Assembly (NCBI GenBank): GCA_030671945.1
Contig: DAOVHJ010000020.1
Location: 1-14,840 of the forward strand
Direction: 5' to 3'
Source: Candidatus Heimdallarchaeota archaeon
Lineage (GTDB): Archaea; Asgardarchaeota; Heimdallarchaeia; JABLTI01
Length of the DNA: 14,840 nt
Positions 1 to 7,791 of this stretch are shown here, piece after piece. Each line of letters opens with the position of its first letter. The stretch's first letter is position 1. Made by a program: the position numbers and the translations under genes. The notes beneath the pieces were generated by a model that did not search any database, was not told the DNA's origin, and worked only from the letters and a program-made list of their open reading frames with translations.

Positions 1-405
1 AATTTCAGTTAACATATTCAAAATTTCTTCCGGTGAAAATCCTCTTACAGGAATATGCGGATTAAATTTACGAACAATTTCAAGAAGTGTTAAGAAAGCA
101 GATCTAGCTCTACGACAATTTACATGTACATATTCTAAATTCAAATTTTTTTGAGTCGAATAGACCTTAACCATTTCCCCGAATTTCAAAGCTACTGCAG
201 TTTTTCCACTGCCTATTGCCCCGATAATTGAAACTCTTTGTGAGTACTCTCCCGGTTTTTCAATCACTGGTTTAAAATATTGTATGAGCATTTTTTGCTC
301 TTCCTCTCTATGTAAAAGCTTTTTTGGAATATATTTTAAATCCAGTACTCTGGGATTCTTGATTAGAGTTGGTTTTCTTAGTTCTTTTTCTAACAATTCA
401 TCCAT
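1..405 (-). CDS. cdc6: Orc1/Cdc6-type replication initiator, N-terminal part (cut by window edge)
   Basis: The reading frame is open from an ATG at 403-405 to the left edge, giving the first 135 residues. Seen: an N-terminal segment with an 'IPKKLLHREEE' motif (residues 26-36), typical of the start of archaeal Cdc6/Orc1 proteins. A Walker A motif, GAIGSGKT, follows at residues 62-69, and then 'VNCRRARSAF' and 'RGFSPEEIL', the usual pattern just after the P-loop in this family. Family knowledge: these AAA+ ATPases bind origin repeats and help load the MCM helicase, and the gene often lies next to an origin. The Walker B, sensor and winged-helix parts lie outside the window. The neighbouring HerA-like gene is upstream on the same strand, 119 bp away. 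The family call is firm; the paralogue (Orc1-like or Cdc6-like) cannot be told. Confidence 0.85.
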   Translation of the reverse strand, partial: MDELLEKELRKPTLIKNPRVLDLKYIPKKLLHREEEQKMLIQYFKPVIEKPGEYSQRVSIIGAIGSGKTAVALKFGEMVKVYSTQKNLNLEYVHVNCRRARSAFLTLLEIVRKFNPHIPVRGFSPEEILNMLTEI

Positions 406-524
406 TGCGTTTGCCCTTGCCCTAAAAGGTCAATATTAACTCATTCAACATAATTATTTACCTATTAAAAAATCCTCTCAAAGGGGGAGTTAACCTAAAG
501 TATTCTTTGATTTATGTGCGACCA

Positions 525-3410
525 CTAATGTACAGAATAATCAGATATTGATTTGTCTCTCAAAGAGCTTTTTAATCTAACTACTGAGTTATTTTTCCAA
601 GCATTACTGAGATTAAATTCTTTCTTAAGATCATTCAATATTAGATTTATCGTACAAAAAGTTAACATCTTTGGATTTATACCTTCAAAGTGTCCATTAT
701 AGTAATCCAGAATTTTCTCAGTTATATAATCAGGATTTTTCTCAAAAATATCAATCATTGATCCCAATTCTTGTCTTGTCATCAACTGCTTTGAAATTTC
801 TTGAGCTATACCTTGTATTTTCAAACAGATATTCTCTTTTATCCAATTAGAACTCTTGTTTTTGTATTCATATCTTACAGGACACATATTTATACACCAT
901 TCCCAAGAATAGTTATTAAATTGTCTTTTTCTTGAGTTCTTCTCGGTATTTACAGTTTTCTCAATTTTTGTAAATTCTTTAGTAACTGCATCGAAGTTAG
1001 ATTTTTTTGGGTTGTAATTTCTCTTTTCAAATATACTCTTTCTCAATTCCAATAAATTCTGTGATATCATTTCATATCTAAAACCACTTCTACTGAATTT
1101 TTCTTTTGCTAATTGTAAATATTCATTTTTAGAATATGGTTTTCGTTTAAATGTTTTTGTTTTCATTAAAGCGGGACCAGACAATGATTTTGACTTTAAA
1201 ATGAAATTCCTCTCAGGTAAGTGTGGTAAATAATTAAATTGCTCATCAGTTAGAATTATTGCTTTTCGAATTTTTTCGGTTTCCTCCCCCCTAAATAGAA
1301 CTTTAGTTAAAGAATTCGCGTGTACAACGGAACTCACACTATCCCACAATTGATAAATTGTTATAGTTCCAATTCCTAAGGATCTCCCCGTTATGAAATT
1401 TTGTTCTGAGTAACCAATACTTGCTGTTGAATCCAGATTAAATCTCTTTGGGATTAAATACATGGCTTCTTCCAATATAACTAGATACCTCAAGATGTTA
1501 GTAATTCCTTTTTGAGATGCATGTTTTGATAATAAATGTAATATTAAATTACAAACGAGAAATAGAGATGCTGTATTTGCTCCTCTCCTAAGATATTCAC
1601 TAAAATCTAGAATTATTTTCTGACCTTGATCAAGCATTGAAAAGTCTAATGTATTATTCATAGCACTAAAAACTTCATAATTCACTCCTCCAAAAATATA
1701 GTTTAACCTATTGAGAATAGCATCAATAGAATCTCTTGAATATGATGTTTTCATACTGCTTGAATATTCTTCAGAACTTTGATATAAGCAATGCATAAAG
1801 ACTTCTAGATTTTTCTCATCTTTTTTAGCAACATTTTGCAATGCTGATTCGAAAATATTTAACATAGTTGGACTAAATGGTGATCCTGCAATCGTCAACA
1901 TTTCACAAATTAACGCCAATATATTTTGCACATCATCATTTGAGTTCATTTGAAATAAATTAATCCCCAGTGGTGATGGATTACCAATTGTGTAAACAAA
2001 GACATCTGGATCATTGACAAAGAATTCTGCATATTCTCCTTTTAGATCAAAAATTAAACAACCTAGGTTCTTACTTAATAATTGCTCAATAATTGACGCT
2101 ACAAGATAGGATTTACCTCTACCGATCATACCAACAATTTCGGTGTTAAACAAGAAATTTTCTAGTGGAATTGTGTATTCATCTAGAATTCGATCATTTT
2201 GAACAATATTACCTATAACAATATCAGGATTGATTTCTTCTTCTTGAGAAGGTATTTCAAAAATAGGTTGTCCCGTATCTTCAGTTAAGAAAGGTTTTTC
2301 CGGCAAATGTATAAAACTGCTTAGAGTTTTATTACTTAATCGTGTATTTTTTATCGGATTAAGTTTTTGTATTCTCTTATAGTATGTCTTATTTGTACAA
2401 TCACCTAATTTTTCTACATCAAAAGTATGTGTTCCAGACCAAATACTTAGTAATGCAGCTAAAATTGTGTGCATACCACTTTCGGTTTCCGAAAATGCAT
2501 ATGTTCCTATTTTACTTTGACCAGTTTTCTTTGAATCAAAAAAATCTATATCAAATTCAGTGCTGATTTCTTTCCGAATAAAAGTCTTTGAGCCTTGTCG
2601 TTTTTCAGAACCTTTTCTTACACCACTAAAACTAGTAACATAGAAACAATCTTCTCCTATAGAGCTAAAAGTATTAATTAATCTATCAATCTGTGTTTGA
2701 TTTGTTTTGAGAGCTGGAACACCTTTTGTTAGTAAACCAAATTCGCACTTGTTAATAACATTATGCAAGACCTTCGAGTCTTGAAGAGATGCATTTTCGA
2801 ACAAAATAGAGGGATAAATATTATTGAATGCCGCTTTAAATGATAAAACACTATTGATTGCTTTTTTTGATGCTTTTTCTTTCGAGAACCAACTCCATCC
2901 TGAAATCGAAAAATAAATTTGAATTTTATTTTTATTTTTCACAACCCAAAATGAAATCTCATCACAAACTTGAGCTAAACTTGCTATTACATCCCAATTT
3001 CTCAAATAAAGTAGTTCATCAGATGAGCTGTCCTTCTTCATTTTTTCAATAAATTTTCTTGGCAGACCTTTTATTTTCAATATATGTGTTACTCGGTATT
3101 GAGGAAAGAATTTCTTTTTCTGAATTATTTCATCTGAGGAAACAAGTTCTCCTTGTAGTGGGACTTTCTTATATGCAAATTTAATAGCAAAGAAGGTACC
3201 GATAGTAACTCCAATTATTCCTAGAGAACTAAACATGTAGATCAATATTTTTTTGAAATCTATTGAAATTGATACTTCAAAACCAACTAAATCTCTTATT
3301 ATATCCATTTGAAATAAGAAAACAAATGCTACAATAATAAATAAACTAAGAGCAATAATTGCAGTTATTTTTTTCCTACTAGTACTTTTTTGTTTTACTT
3401 CGCTGTTCAT
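525..3410 (-). CDS. Membrane-anchored HerA/VirB4-like (DUF87-type) P-loop ATPase
   Basis: The protein has 961 residues. Two hydrophobic segments near the N terminus (about 14-33 and 55-79) look like a membrane hairpin, so the rest probably faces the cytoplasm. Seen in the ATPase core: Walker A GMIGRGKS at 427-434; 'IFDLKGEYAEFF' just after it (about 453-464), the usual HerA/VirB4 strand-2 motif; 'NPSPLGINLF' (about 477-486); Walker B 'YLVILEEA' at 642-649; and a polar 'ITIYQLWDS' segment resembling sensor motifs. Residues 95-390 and the lysine-rich C terminus (about 750-961) match nothing I recognise. HerA-FtsK superfamily ATPases pump DNA or protein as hexamers. A membrane hairpin before the ATPase recalls conjugative coupling or VirB4-like proteins more than the soluble end-resection HerA. 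No nurA, mre11, rad50 or pilus gene is in view. The substrate is unknown. The start has a GAGGG ribosome-binding site at 3416-3420. Confidence 0.75.
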   Translation of the reverse strand: MNSEVKQKSTSRKKITAIIALSLFIIVAFVFLFQMDIIRDLVGFEVSISIDFKKILIYMFSSLGIIGVTIGTFFAIKFAYKKVPLQGELVSSDEIIQKKKFFPQYRVTHILKIKGLPRKFIEKMKKDSSSDELLYLRNWDVIASLAQVCDEISFWVVKNKNKIQIYFSISGWSWFSKEKASKKAINSVLSFKAAFNNIYPSILFENASLQDSKVLHNVINKCEFGLLTKGVPALKTNQTQIDRLINTFSSIGEDCFYVTSFSGVRKGSEKRQGSKTFIRKEISTEFDIDFFDSKKTGQSKIGTYAFSETESGMHTILAALLSIWSGTHTFDVEKLGDCTNKTYYKRIQKLNPIKNTRLSNKTLSSFIHLPEKPFLTEDTGQPIFEIPSQEEEINPDIVIGNIVQNDRILDEYTIPLENFLFNTEIVGMIGRGKSYLVASIIEQLLSKNLGCLIFDLKGEYAEFFVNDPDVFVYTIGNPSPLGINLFQMNSNDDVQNILALICEMLTIAGSPFSPTMLNIFESALQNVAKKDEKNLEVFMHCLYQSSEEYSSSMKTSYSRDSIDAILNRLNYIFGGVNYEVFSAMNNTLDFSMLDQGQKIILDFSEYLRRGANTASLFLVCNLILHLLSKHASQKGITNILRYLVILEEAMYLIPKRFNLDSTASIGYSEQNFITGRSLGIGTITIYQLWDSVSSVVHANSLTKVLFRGEETEKIRKAIILTDEQFNYLPHLPERNFILKSKSLSGPALMKTKTFKRKPYSKNEYLQLAKEKFSRSGFRYEMISQNLLELRKSIFEKRNYNPKKSNFDAVTKEFTKIEKTVNTEKNSRKRQFNNYSWEWCINMCPVRYEYKNKSSNWIKENICLKIQGIAQEISKQLMTRQELGSMIDIFEKNPDYITEKILDYYNGHFEGINPKMLTFCTINLILNDLKKEFNLSNAWKNNSVVRLKSSLRDKSISDYSVH

Positions 3411-3442
3411 TTTGTCCCTCTAAAATAAAATACAAAAAACAT

Positions 3443-3451
3443 CCTTTAAAC
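3443..3451 (-). promoter_or_regulatory. TATA-like box of the HerA-like gene
   Basis: On the minus strand the sequence reads GTTTAAAGG, with the purine-rich AGCGGA just upstream at the BRE position. It lies about 35 bp before the ATG at 3410. A start about 25 bp downstream would leave a short leader that contains the GAGGG ribosome-binding site. Read by eye, without transcript data. Confidence 0.45.
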
Positions 3452-3525
3452 TCCGCTTATATTACTAGATAGTCTATAATATTGACAGAGAGATTCGATA
3501 ACATGTAAATGTCCTATCATATGAA

Positions 3526-4209
3526 TTAATGCATTGAAATCTCTCTTGAGAAAATAACTCGATTTAGAACAACCCATGCTTCTATTGATTGTGGATAAAT
3601 TGACAGTATTTTATTTGATGTTTTCAAAATATTCTCGGAAAAACTACCATGAGGATAAGCCCCAATTATTAAAACTAAATCTTTTTTTGCATTGTCAATG
3701 AAGTATTCTGGTAATTTAATTAGTGATCCTTTTGATGAGAAGATTAGTCTATTCTCCTTAGGAATATCCGCTACTAATTCTTCAATGGATGTGGTTTCTA
3801 ACATTTCAATGAGTGTTTTTTCATTAGTCTTAATTATTTTTTTAATAAATACTTGTTCCATAAGACCAATGAATCTGTTAAAATTCTTTGGAAGTCTTGT
3901 TTCAGAATCTATTTTTAAAATTTGATTATTGATTGTATGCACATAAATTTCTATTGTTTTTGGGTTGCTTCTAACTAATGGTGAACCAATCAGATTTTGT
4001 AAACAGAAATGCAGAATATCTGGCCTACCTCTCTTTTTTGAATCGGGGAGTCTTATCATTGCTTTATGATGATATGAAGAATCTAGAATGACTGTTGAAG
4101 GCTGTTTACCTCTTTTTTTTGCGTATCTTTTTATTATTTCATTATTGGTCAATTTTGATGGCATTAACTCAATAGATGAATCAGCTAGAACTATGATTGT
4201 TTTAGGCAT
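3526..4209 (-). CDS. nep1: Nep1/Emg1: 16S rRNA pseudouridine N1-methyltransferase
   Basis: This 227-residue protein has the normal Nep1 length and its motifs in order: 'ILDSSYHHKAM' (41-51), 'KRGRPDILH' (59-67), 'SPL' (76-78), 'YVHT' (89-92), 'RLPKNFNRFIGLMEQ' (105-119), 'GAYPHGSF' (183-190), and a C-terminal 'AWVVLNRVIFSRE'. Family knowledge: Nep1 is a SPOUT-class, SAM-dependent enzyme that forms a knotted dimer and methylates N1 of a pseudouridine in the small-subunit rRNA loop (Psi914 in Methanocaldococcus numbering). It also helps assemble the 30S subunit. It is shared by archaea and eukaryotes and is essentially absent from bacteria, so it supports the archaeal assignment. The ATG has no clear Shine-Dalgarno sequence and sits about 30 bp from a TATA box, so the mRNA is probably nearly leaderless. 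Confidence 0.95.
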   Translation of the reverse strand: MPKTIIVLADSSIELMPSKLTNNEIIKRYAKKRGKQPSTVILDSSYHHKAMIRLPDSKKRGRPDILHFCLQNLIGSPLVRSNPKTIEIYVHTINNQILKIDSETRLPKNFNRFIGLMEQVFIKKIIKTNEKTLIEMLETTSIEELVADIPKENRLIFSSKGSLIKLPEYFIDNAKKDLVLIIGAYPHGSFSENILKTSNKILSIYPQSIEAWVVLNRVIFSREISMH

Positions 4210-4238
4210 GTATGCAATCCCAACTAAATCTCATTCGC

Positions 4239-4247
4239 ATATAAAGG
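4239..4247 (-). promoter_or_regulatory. TATA-like box of nep1, beside a small dyad
   Basis: The minus strand reads CCTTTATAT, a good archaeal box A about 30 bp upstream of the nep1 ATG. Directly upstream on that strand is the dyad GTTAAA-AA-TTTAAC (4247-4260), covering the BRE position. A regulator bound there would compete with TFB, but this is only inference. Confidence 0.5.
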
Positions 4248-4362
4248 TTAAAAATTTAACGTTTTAATAAAATTATCATTTAGTTTTTACAGAACAAACA
4301 TTAAATAATAATTGTTGAATAGAAGAGTTTAACAAGTAAAGAGTTATAATATTTCTTCAGTA

Positions 4363-4366
4363 GAGG
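4363..4366 (+). promoter_or_regulatory. Ribosome-binding site that fixes a TTG start
   Basis: The sequence TAGAGGCGTG precedes TTG at 4375 with 8 nt between GAGG and the codon. With the in-frame stop just upstream, it supports TTG as the initiation codon of the zinc-ribbon gene. Confidence 0.5.
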
Positions 4367-4374
4367 CGTGAAAA

Positions 4375-4776
4375 TTGGCTAAAAAAACAAAAATAAAAAG
4401 AGTCAACTGTAAAAAATGTGGCGAAAGCTGGTTACCAACTGAGGTTCCGACAAACAAAGAATGGACTAAAGTAGCACCTTTACCTGATAAAGAGGGAAGA
4501 GTAACTGTAATGATTATGGCAACCTGGACCTGTCCTAGTTGTGGGAAAAGCACTATGGGTTTGAAAGGTAAACATAAAGATAAAGGAACAACAGGCCCCT
4601 CTAAAAAAGAGCTAATAGTTGAATTCATTGAAAAAGCAGATAAGAAATTCTTACTAACAGAGTTGGCTGCTGAATTATCATTAACCGAGGAGAATCTCGA
4701 AAAAGCTCTTCAAGCCTTTATAAAAATGAAAGCAATCTCAGGTAAAATCGAAAATGAGTATTTTATAAAGGAATGA
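4375..4776 (+). CDS. Zinc-ribbon plus winged-helix protein, TTG start
   Basis: The protein has 133 residues. An N-terminal zinc ribbon is built from C12-x2-C15 and C53-x2-C56, with a 37-residue insert between the pairs. After a lysine/glycine linker, residues 76-133 have the rhythm of a small winged helix ('KKELIVEFIEKADKKF', then 'LLTELAAELSLTEENLEKAL', then a turn and a strand pair ending 'EYFIKE'). TTG at 4375 is the only possible start that keeps the first Cys pair: an in-frame stop lies two codons upstream at 4369-4371, and the next ATG is at residue 46. A GAGG ribosome-binding site at 4363-4366, 8 nt before it, supports the TTG. The layout suggests a nucleic-acid-binding or transcription-associated protein, but I do not recognise the family. 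It is divergent from nep1 and 60 bp before hypD, perhaps in the same transcript. Confidence 0.8.
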   Translation: MAKKTKIKRVNCKKCGESWLPTEVPTNKEWTKVAPLPDKEGRVTVMIMATWTCPSCGKSTMGLKGKHKDKGTTGPSKKELIVEFIEKADKKFLLTELAAELSLTEENLEKALQAFIKMKAISGKIENEYFIKE

Positions 4777-4836
4777 ATTAGTTGAACTTAATCTCATCAA
4801 AAGATAGTAGATTTCATAAAATGATGTTGATATTTT

Positions 4837-5931
4837 ATGGTAATAGCGAAAAATAAAGAACTAATTTCAGGTGCTATAAAGCGATTAGAAGAAATTGCCC
4901 CTAAAGAAGAAATAAAAATCACTCATGTATGTGGAACTCATGAAATGACCGCATCGCGTTTTGGTATAAGATCAATAATTCCTAGTACTATTGGTATTAT
5001 ACCTGGTCCAGGGTGTCCCGTTTGTGTTTGTCCTTCTTATGAAATTGATTTTGCATTAAAACTTGCAGAACAAGGTAAAATTATCACTACTTTTGGTGAT
5101 ATGCTCAAAGTCCCAGCTACAAAAAAAAGCCTTTCTGATGCAAAAAGAGATGGAAATGATATAAGAATAGTTTATTCCCCACAAGATGCAGTTAAAATTG
5201 CTGAAAAAAATCCAAATAAAGAAGTAGTGTTCCTCGCGGTCGGATTCGAAACAACAGCTCCAATGACTGGAGCAGCTTTATTAGATAATCCACCGAATAA
5301 TTTTTCTTTACTCTCTGCACATCGATTAACTGTACCTGCAATGGAGCTTTTACTTAAATCTGAAAGAAGAAAAACTAAAGGTTTTATTTGTCCAGGTCAT
5401 GTTTCAGTTATAATCGGTTTGGAATCTTATCAACCATTTAGTGATAAATACAAAATGCCTTGTGTTATAACCGGATTTGAAGCAATTGATATGGTTATTG
5501 GATTAATTCAAATTCTGAAAATGATAAGAAATGATAAACCAGCAGTTGTGAATGAGTATTCTCGAGTAGTTAAGCCTAAAGGTAATCTTAAAGCTCAGGA
5601 AATAATGAACGAAGCATTTGATGTTGTGGACGCTAATTGGCGAGGTATCGGACTTGTGGAAAACAGTGGCTTGGCAATTACCAAGGATTTAGAACACTAT
5701 GATGCGTTTATGAAATTCGATATAGAGCTTGAAAAATCTGTGGACATTCATCCTGGTTGTAAATGTCATGAAGTCATGCTCGGGAATATGCTTCCGCCTG
5801 ATTGTAAATTATTTTTGAAAAAATGCTCTCCAGATAAACCCATAGGTCCATGTATGGTTTCTCATGAAGGTACTTGCTCAATTTTTGCTCGGTATGGATC
5901 AAGCCATTTTCAAAAAATCGAAGAAAAATGA
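4837..5931 (+). CDS. hypD: HypD, [NiFe]-hydrogenase maturation protein
   Basis: The protein has 364 residues, the usual HypD length. Seen: CGTHE at 32-36, GPGCPVC at 57-63, 'PGHVS' at 186-190, and the C-terminal iron-sulfur region with Cys 308, 310, 323, 330, 339 and 347 in the pattern 'GCKCHEVMLGNMLPPDCKLF...GPCMVSHEGTC'. Family knowledge: HypD carries a [4Fe-4S] cluster and, with HypC, is the scaffold where the Fe(CN)2CO unit of [NiFe] hydrogenases is built using cyanide delivered by HypE/HypF. Oddities: the usual CGTHT is CGTHE, and GPGCPVC runs on as VCP, adding a cysteine (C65). No other hyp gene or hydrogenase subunit is in the window. ATG 4837 is the first possible start, because a TGA lies in frame at 4828-4830. 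The ribosome-binding site is weak. Confidence 0.93.
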   Translation: MVIAKNKELISGAIKRLEEIAPKEEIKITHVCGTHEMTASRFGIRSIIPSTIGIIPGPGCPVCVCPSYEIDFALKLAEQGKIITTFGDMLKVPATKKSLSDAKRDGNDIRIVYSPQDAVKIAEKNPNKEVVFLAVGFETTAPMTGAALLDNPPNNFSLLSAHRLTVPAMELLLKSERRKTKGFICPGHVSVIIGLESYQPFSDKYKMPCVITGFEAIDMVIGLIQILKMIRNDKPAVVNEYSRVVKPKGNLKAQEIMNEAFDVVDANWRGIGLVENSGLAITKDLEHYDAFMKFDIELEKSVDIHPGCKCHEVMLGNMLPPDCKLFLKKCSPDKPIGPCMVSHEGTCSIFARYGSSHFQKIEEK

Positions 5932-6042
5932 AATTATACGATAAAATCTGTAGTTTTCATTTCAAACTTTTCTAATTATAAGATATTATTTCTATTAGAA
6001 AAATTTACAAACAATCAATAATGAGTTTCATTTGTAAAAAAT

Positions 6043-6843
6043 ATGTTGAATATAATTCCTAATTTACATGGGATATTCTCCCTTAAAACTCAAAATTATC
6101 CACTTAGCAATTTCATATCTATATTATCTCTTGATTTATGGACTATATCTAGAATGGATTTCTTTTTAGCGATTATATCAGCAATAGCAGGATTCTATTT
6201 TCTCATCATTTTATTAATTCTAAAGAACTCAAATTTTCCTATCTGGGTTACAAGAAAAATTGTACATTCTATAGGAGGAACATACATAGCTTTTATCTTG
6301 TTTTATTTTCAATCCATTTTAGGTGTTATTTTAGCAATTGCCTTTTTCCTCTTTATTTTCCTTATCTTGATTTTCTTCTCAAAATTCGAGATATTAAAAG
6401 AATATTTTATTTTGAAAGACTGCAGAGACAATGAAAAGGATTTCACATTCTTACTAAATACTACAGCAACTTTAATCACTTTATTAGTGTTATTAATTGT
6501 TTTTAGAGATAATCTTCCAGCTTTTGTAGCTGGGACATTAATAATATCGTGGGCTGATACTTCCGGAGAGGTTTTCGGAAAGAAATTTCCTTTAGGAAAA
6601 TTCAAGATATTTAATCAAAAAACAGCATCAGGAACACTCGCTGTTTTCATTTTCAGCTTACTGAGTTTTGTGGTTACAGCTCTAATATATGAAATACCAT
6701 TTTCAATACCCAGTATTTGGATTATATTATTCGGGGGTATATTATGTACTTTTGCTGAAGTTATGAGTTGGAAATGGTTAGATAATATTTTTCTCCCAGT
6801 TATTGGTAGTTTAATCATGTTTTGGATTGTTGCTATAAATTAA
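6043..6843 (+). CDS. Dolichol kinase / phytol kinase / DGK1-family membrane protein
   Basis: This 266-residue, strongly hydrophobic protein has about six to seven membrane segments from residue 38 onward. Motifs of the CTP-dependent polyprenol/diacylglycerol kinase family are visible: 'TRKIVHSIGG' (70-79; the RK-x2-H motif), 'WADTSGEVFGKKF' (170-182), 'KTASGTLAVF' (193-202), and near the end 'AEVMSWKWLDNIFLP' (238-252), matching the family's E...DN-x2-P pattern. Known members (Sec59, Dgk1, VTE5) phosphorylate dolichol, diacylglycerol or phytol; related cytidylyltransferases share the fold. In an archaeon a polyprenol (lipid carrier for glycosylation) or geranylgeranyl-type alcohol is the likely substrate, by inference. 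ATG 6043 is the first possible start, but Met38 (codon at 6154), just before the first membrane segment, is also plausible. It lies 111 bp after hypD. Confidence 0.8.
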   Translation: MLNIIPNLHGIFSLKTQNYPLSNFISILSLDLWTISRMDFFLAIISAIAGFYFLIILLILKNSNFPIWVTRKIVHSIGGTYIAFILFYFQSILGVILAIAFFLFIFLILIFFSKFEILKEYFILKDCRDNEKDFTFLLNTTATLITLLVLLIVFRDNLPAFVAGTLIISWADTSGEVFGKKFPLGKFKIFNQKTASGTLAVFIFSLLSFVVTALIYEIPFSIPSIWIILFGGILCTFAEVMSWKWLDNIFLPVIGSLIMFWIVAIN

Positions 6844-6932
6844 TGGATAATTATTAATGTCATATCATTTGAAACAATTAACAAAATTCAAAAACACTAT
6901 AGAATATTTTTTTAATAACTTCTGGAGACATA

Positions 6933-7325
6933 ATGCAAAAAATGAATTATAGGAAATTAAAATTCGAGTATGTTTTAGTGTTTATTATATCATCTATTAT
7001 TTCCGGGGTTCTACTTTGGTTTATTCTTGATTATTTTAATATAGAAACATCAATAGAAATATCCGTTTTAATTGTAATAGCATTAATTTCTGGAGTTATT
7101 ATTTACAATCTTCATGATCGTGGTTTGTTACCTCAACCTGTTTATGGTAAGACAGCCGACTCAGAGAAAACATCTGGTAGGTATAATCGTAAAAGATATC
7201 GACCTAAAGATTTCACTCGAGTAGGATATCACATTACTGGAGAAAATCAAAGAAAAGCAAAATCATCACAAAGCGATAAAAGAATCCAATATTTTCAGTA
7301 TCAAAGACCTAAATATCGTAATTGA
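6933..7325 (+). CDS. Small two-TM protein with a basic tail, unknown function
   Basis: The protein has 130 residues. Two membrane segments (about 12-31 and 42-58) are followed by a hydrophilic tail of about 70 residues rich in Arg, Lys, Tyr and Gln ('RYNRKRYRPKDFTRVGYH', then several further RK and YQRPKYRN patches). The short loop between the segments and the strongly positive tail suggest that the tail faces the cytoplasm and may touch nucleic acid, ribosomes or acidic lipids; this is inference from composition. A GGAG ribosome-binding site at 6924-6927 sits 5 nt before the ATG, supporting a real gene. It follows the kinase-family membrane protein by 89 bp. I do not recognise a family. Confidence 0.7.
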   Translation: MQKMNYRKLKFEYVLVFIISSIISGVLLWFILDYFNIETSIEISVLIVIALISGVIIYNLHDRGLLPQPVYGKTADSEKTSGRYNRKRYRPKDFTRVGYHITGENQRKAKSSQSDKRIQYFQYQRPKYRN

Positions 7326-7334
7326 TTTTATTTT

Positions 7335-7496
7335 CTAGGTGGATTTTGATCTGTAATATTCTAATTCATTGGAAAGTAATTCTTCAATAGCTTGTCTGAG
7401 AACATCACTTCTATTGTCATAAATCTTGTTCTTTTCCACCAATTGATCTATTTCATCCAAAAGCAAATCTGGAATACCTAATGATATTGTTCTCAT
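7335..7496 (-). CDS. Short ribbon-helix-helix (CopG/Arc-type) DNA-binding protein
   Basis: This is a 53-residue open frame, ATG at 7494-7496 and TAG at 7335-7337. The translation starts MRTISLGIPDLLLDEIDQLV and continues through 'YDNRSDVLRQAIEELL' to a short polar tail. This is the classic ribbon-helix-helix layout: a short strand with alternating exposed residues (R2, I4, L6), then an amphipathic helix, then the N-RS-D-x-LR-x-A turn-helix signature. Family knowledge: such proteins dimerise, insert the paired strands into the DNA major groove, and usually repress their own or neighbouring promoters. It ends 9 bp after the convergent two-TM gene and faces the long intergenic region before rpa. 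An AGAGG stretch lies roughly 11 nt before its ATG. No toxin gene is adjacent, so an antitoxin role is not supported. Confidence 0.85.
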   Translation of the reverse strand: MRTISLGIPDLLLDEIDQLVEKNKIYDNRSDVLRQAIEELLSNELEYYRSKST

Positions 7497-7689
7497 CTAA
7501 TATGCCTCTTAAACCTGTCACCTAAATTTTGTACTAAATGAAGGAGTAAACTTAGTAATTTTTTACACAACTCACATTTTTGAATTTAATCTATTATGAA
7601 TAACATGTAAAGATATTGATAACAAAAATATAAAACCTTCTCCATACAAAAAAATATCCAAAAATACTTTCGGTCATCTCTTTACGGAG

Positions 7690-7698
7690 GTTTAAATA
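7690..7698 (+). promoter_or_regulatory. Distal TATA-like box upstream of rpa
   Basis: GTTTAAATA, preceded by the purine-rich ACGGAG at the BRE position, is one of the best box A matches in the window. It lies about 200 bp before the rpa ATG. Transcription would start near 7720 and run through the 7767-7791 inverted repeat. It may give a long rpa leader or a separate small RNA. Confidence 0.4.
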
Positions 7699-7766
7699 GG
7701 AAGTAAGAACCACATATTCTCAGAACTTTAACTTGAAACCTCAAACGAAACCAAACGCAATAATTA

Positions 7767-7791
7767 ACTCAATCTGGAAATCCGATTGAGT
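7767..7791 (+). other. Inverted repeat, 8-bp perfect stem with 9-nt loop
   Basis: ACTCAATC (7767-7774) and GATTGAGT (7784-7791) are exact reverse complements flanking TGGAAATCC. As DNA it could be an operator for the nearby RHH protein; as RNA it is a modest hairpin. No T-run follows directly, so it is a poor terminator. Confidence 0.5.

Noticed and set aside
4344..4628. A 94-codon hydrophobic-looking frame opposite the zinc-ribbon gene
   Set aside because: It is antisense to a gene with two CxxC pairs and a supported start, so the zinc-ribbon frame is preferred.
7335..7496. The RHH protein as the antitoxin of a toxin-antitoxin pair
   Set aside because: No short same-strand partner frame abuts it; its neighbour is a convergent membrane protein.
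7736..7760. An A/C-rich stretch with ACGAAACC, considered as an origin box
   Set aside because: It lacks the dyad and G-run of archaeal ORB elements. A single 8-mer shared with the 14075 region can occur by chance.
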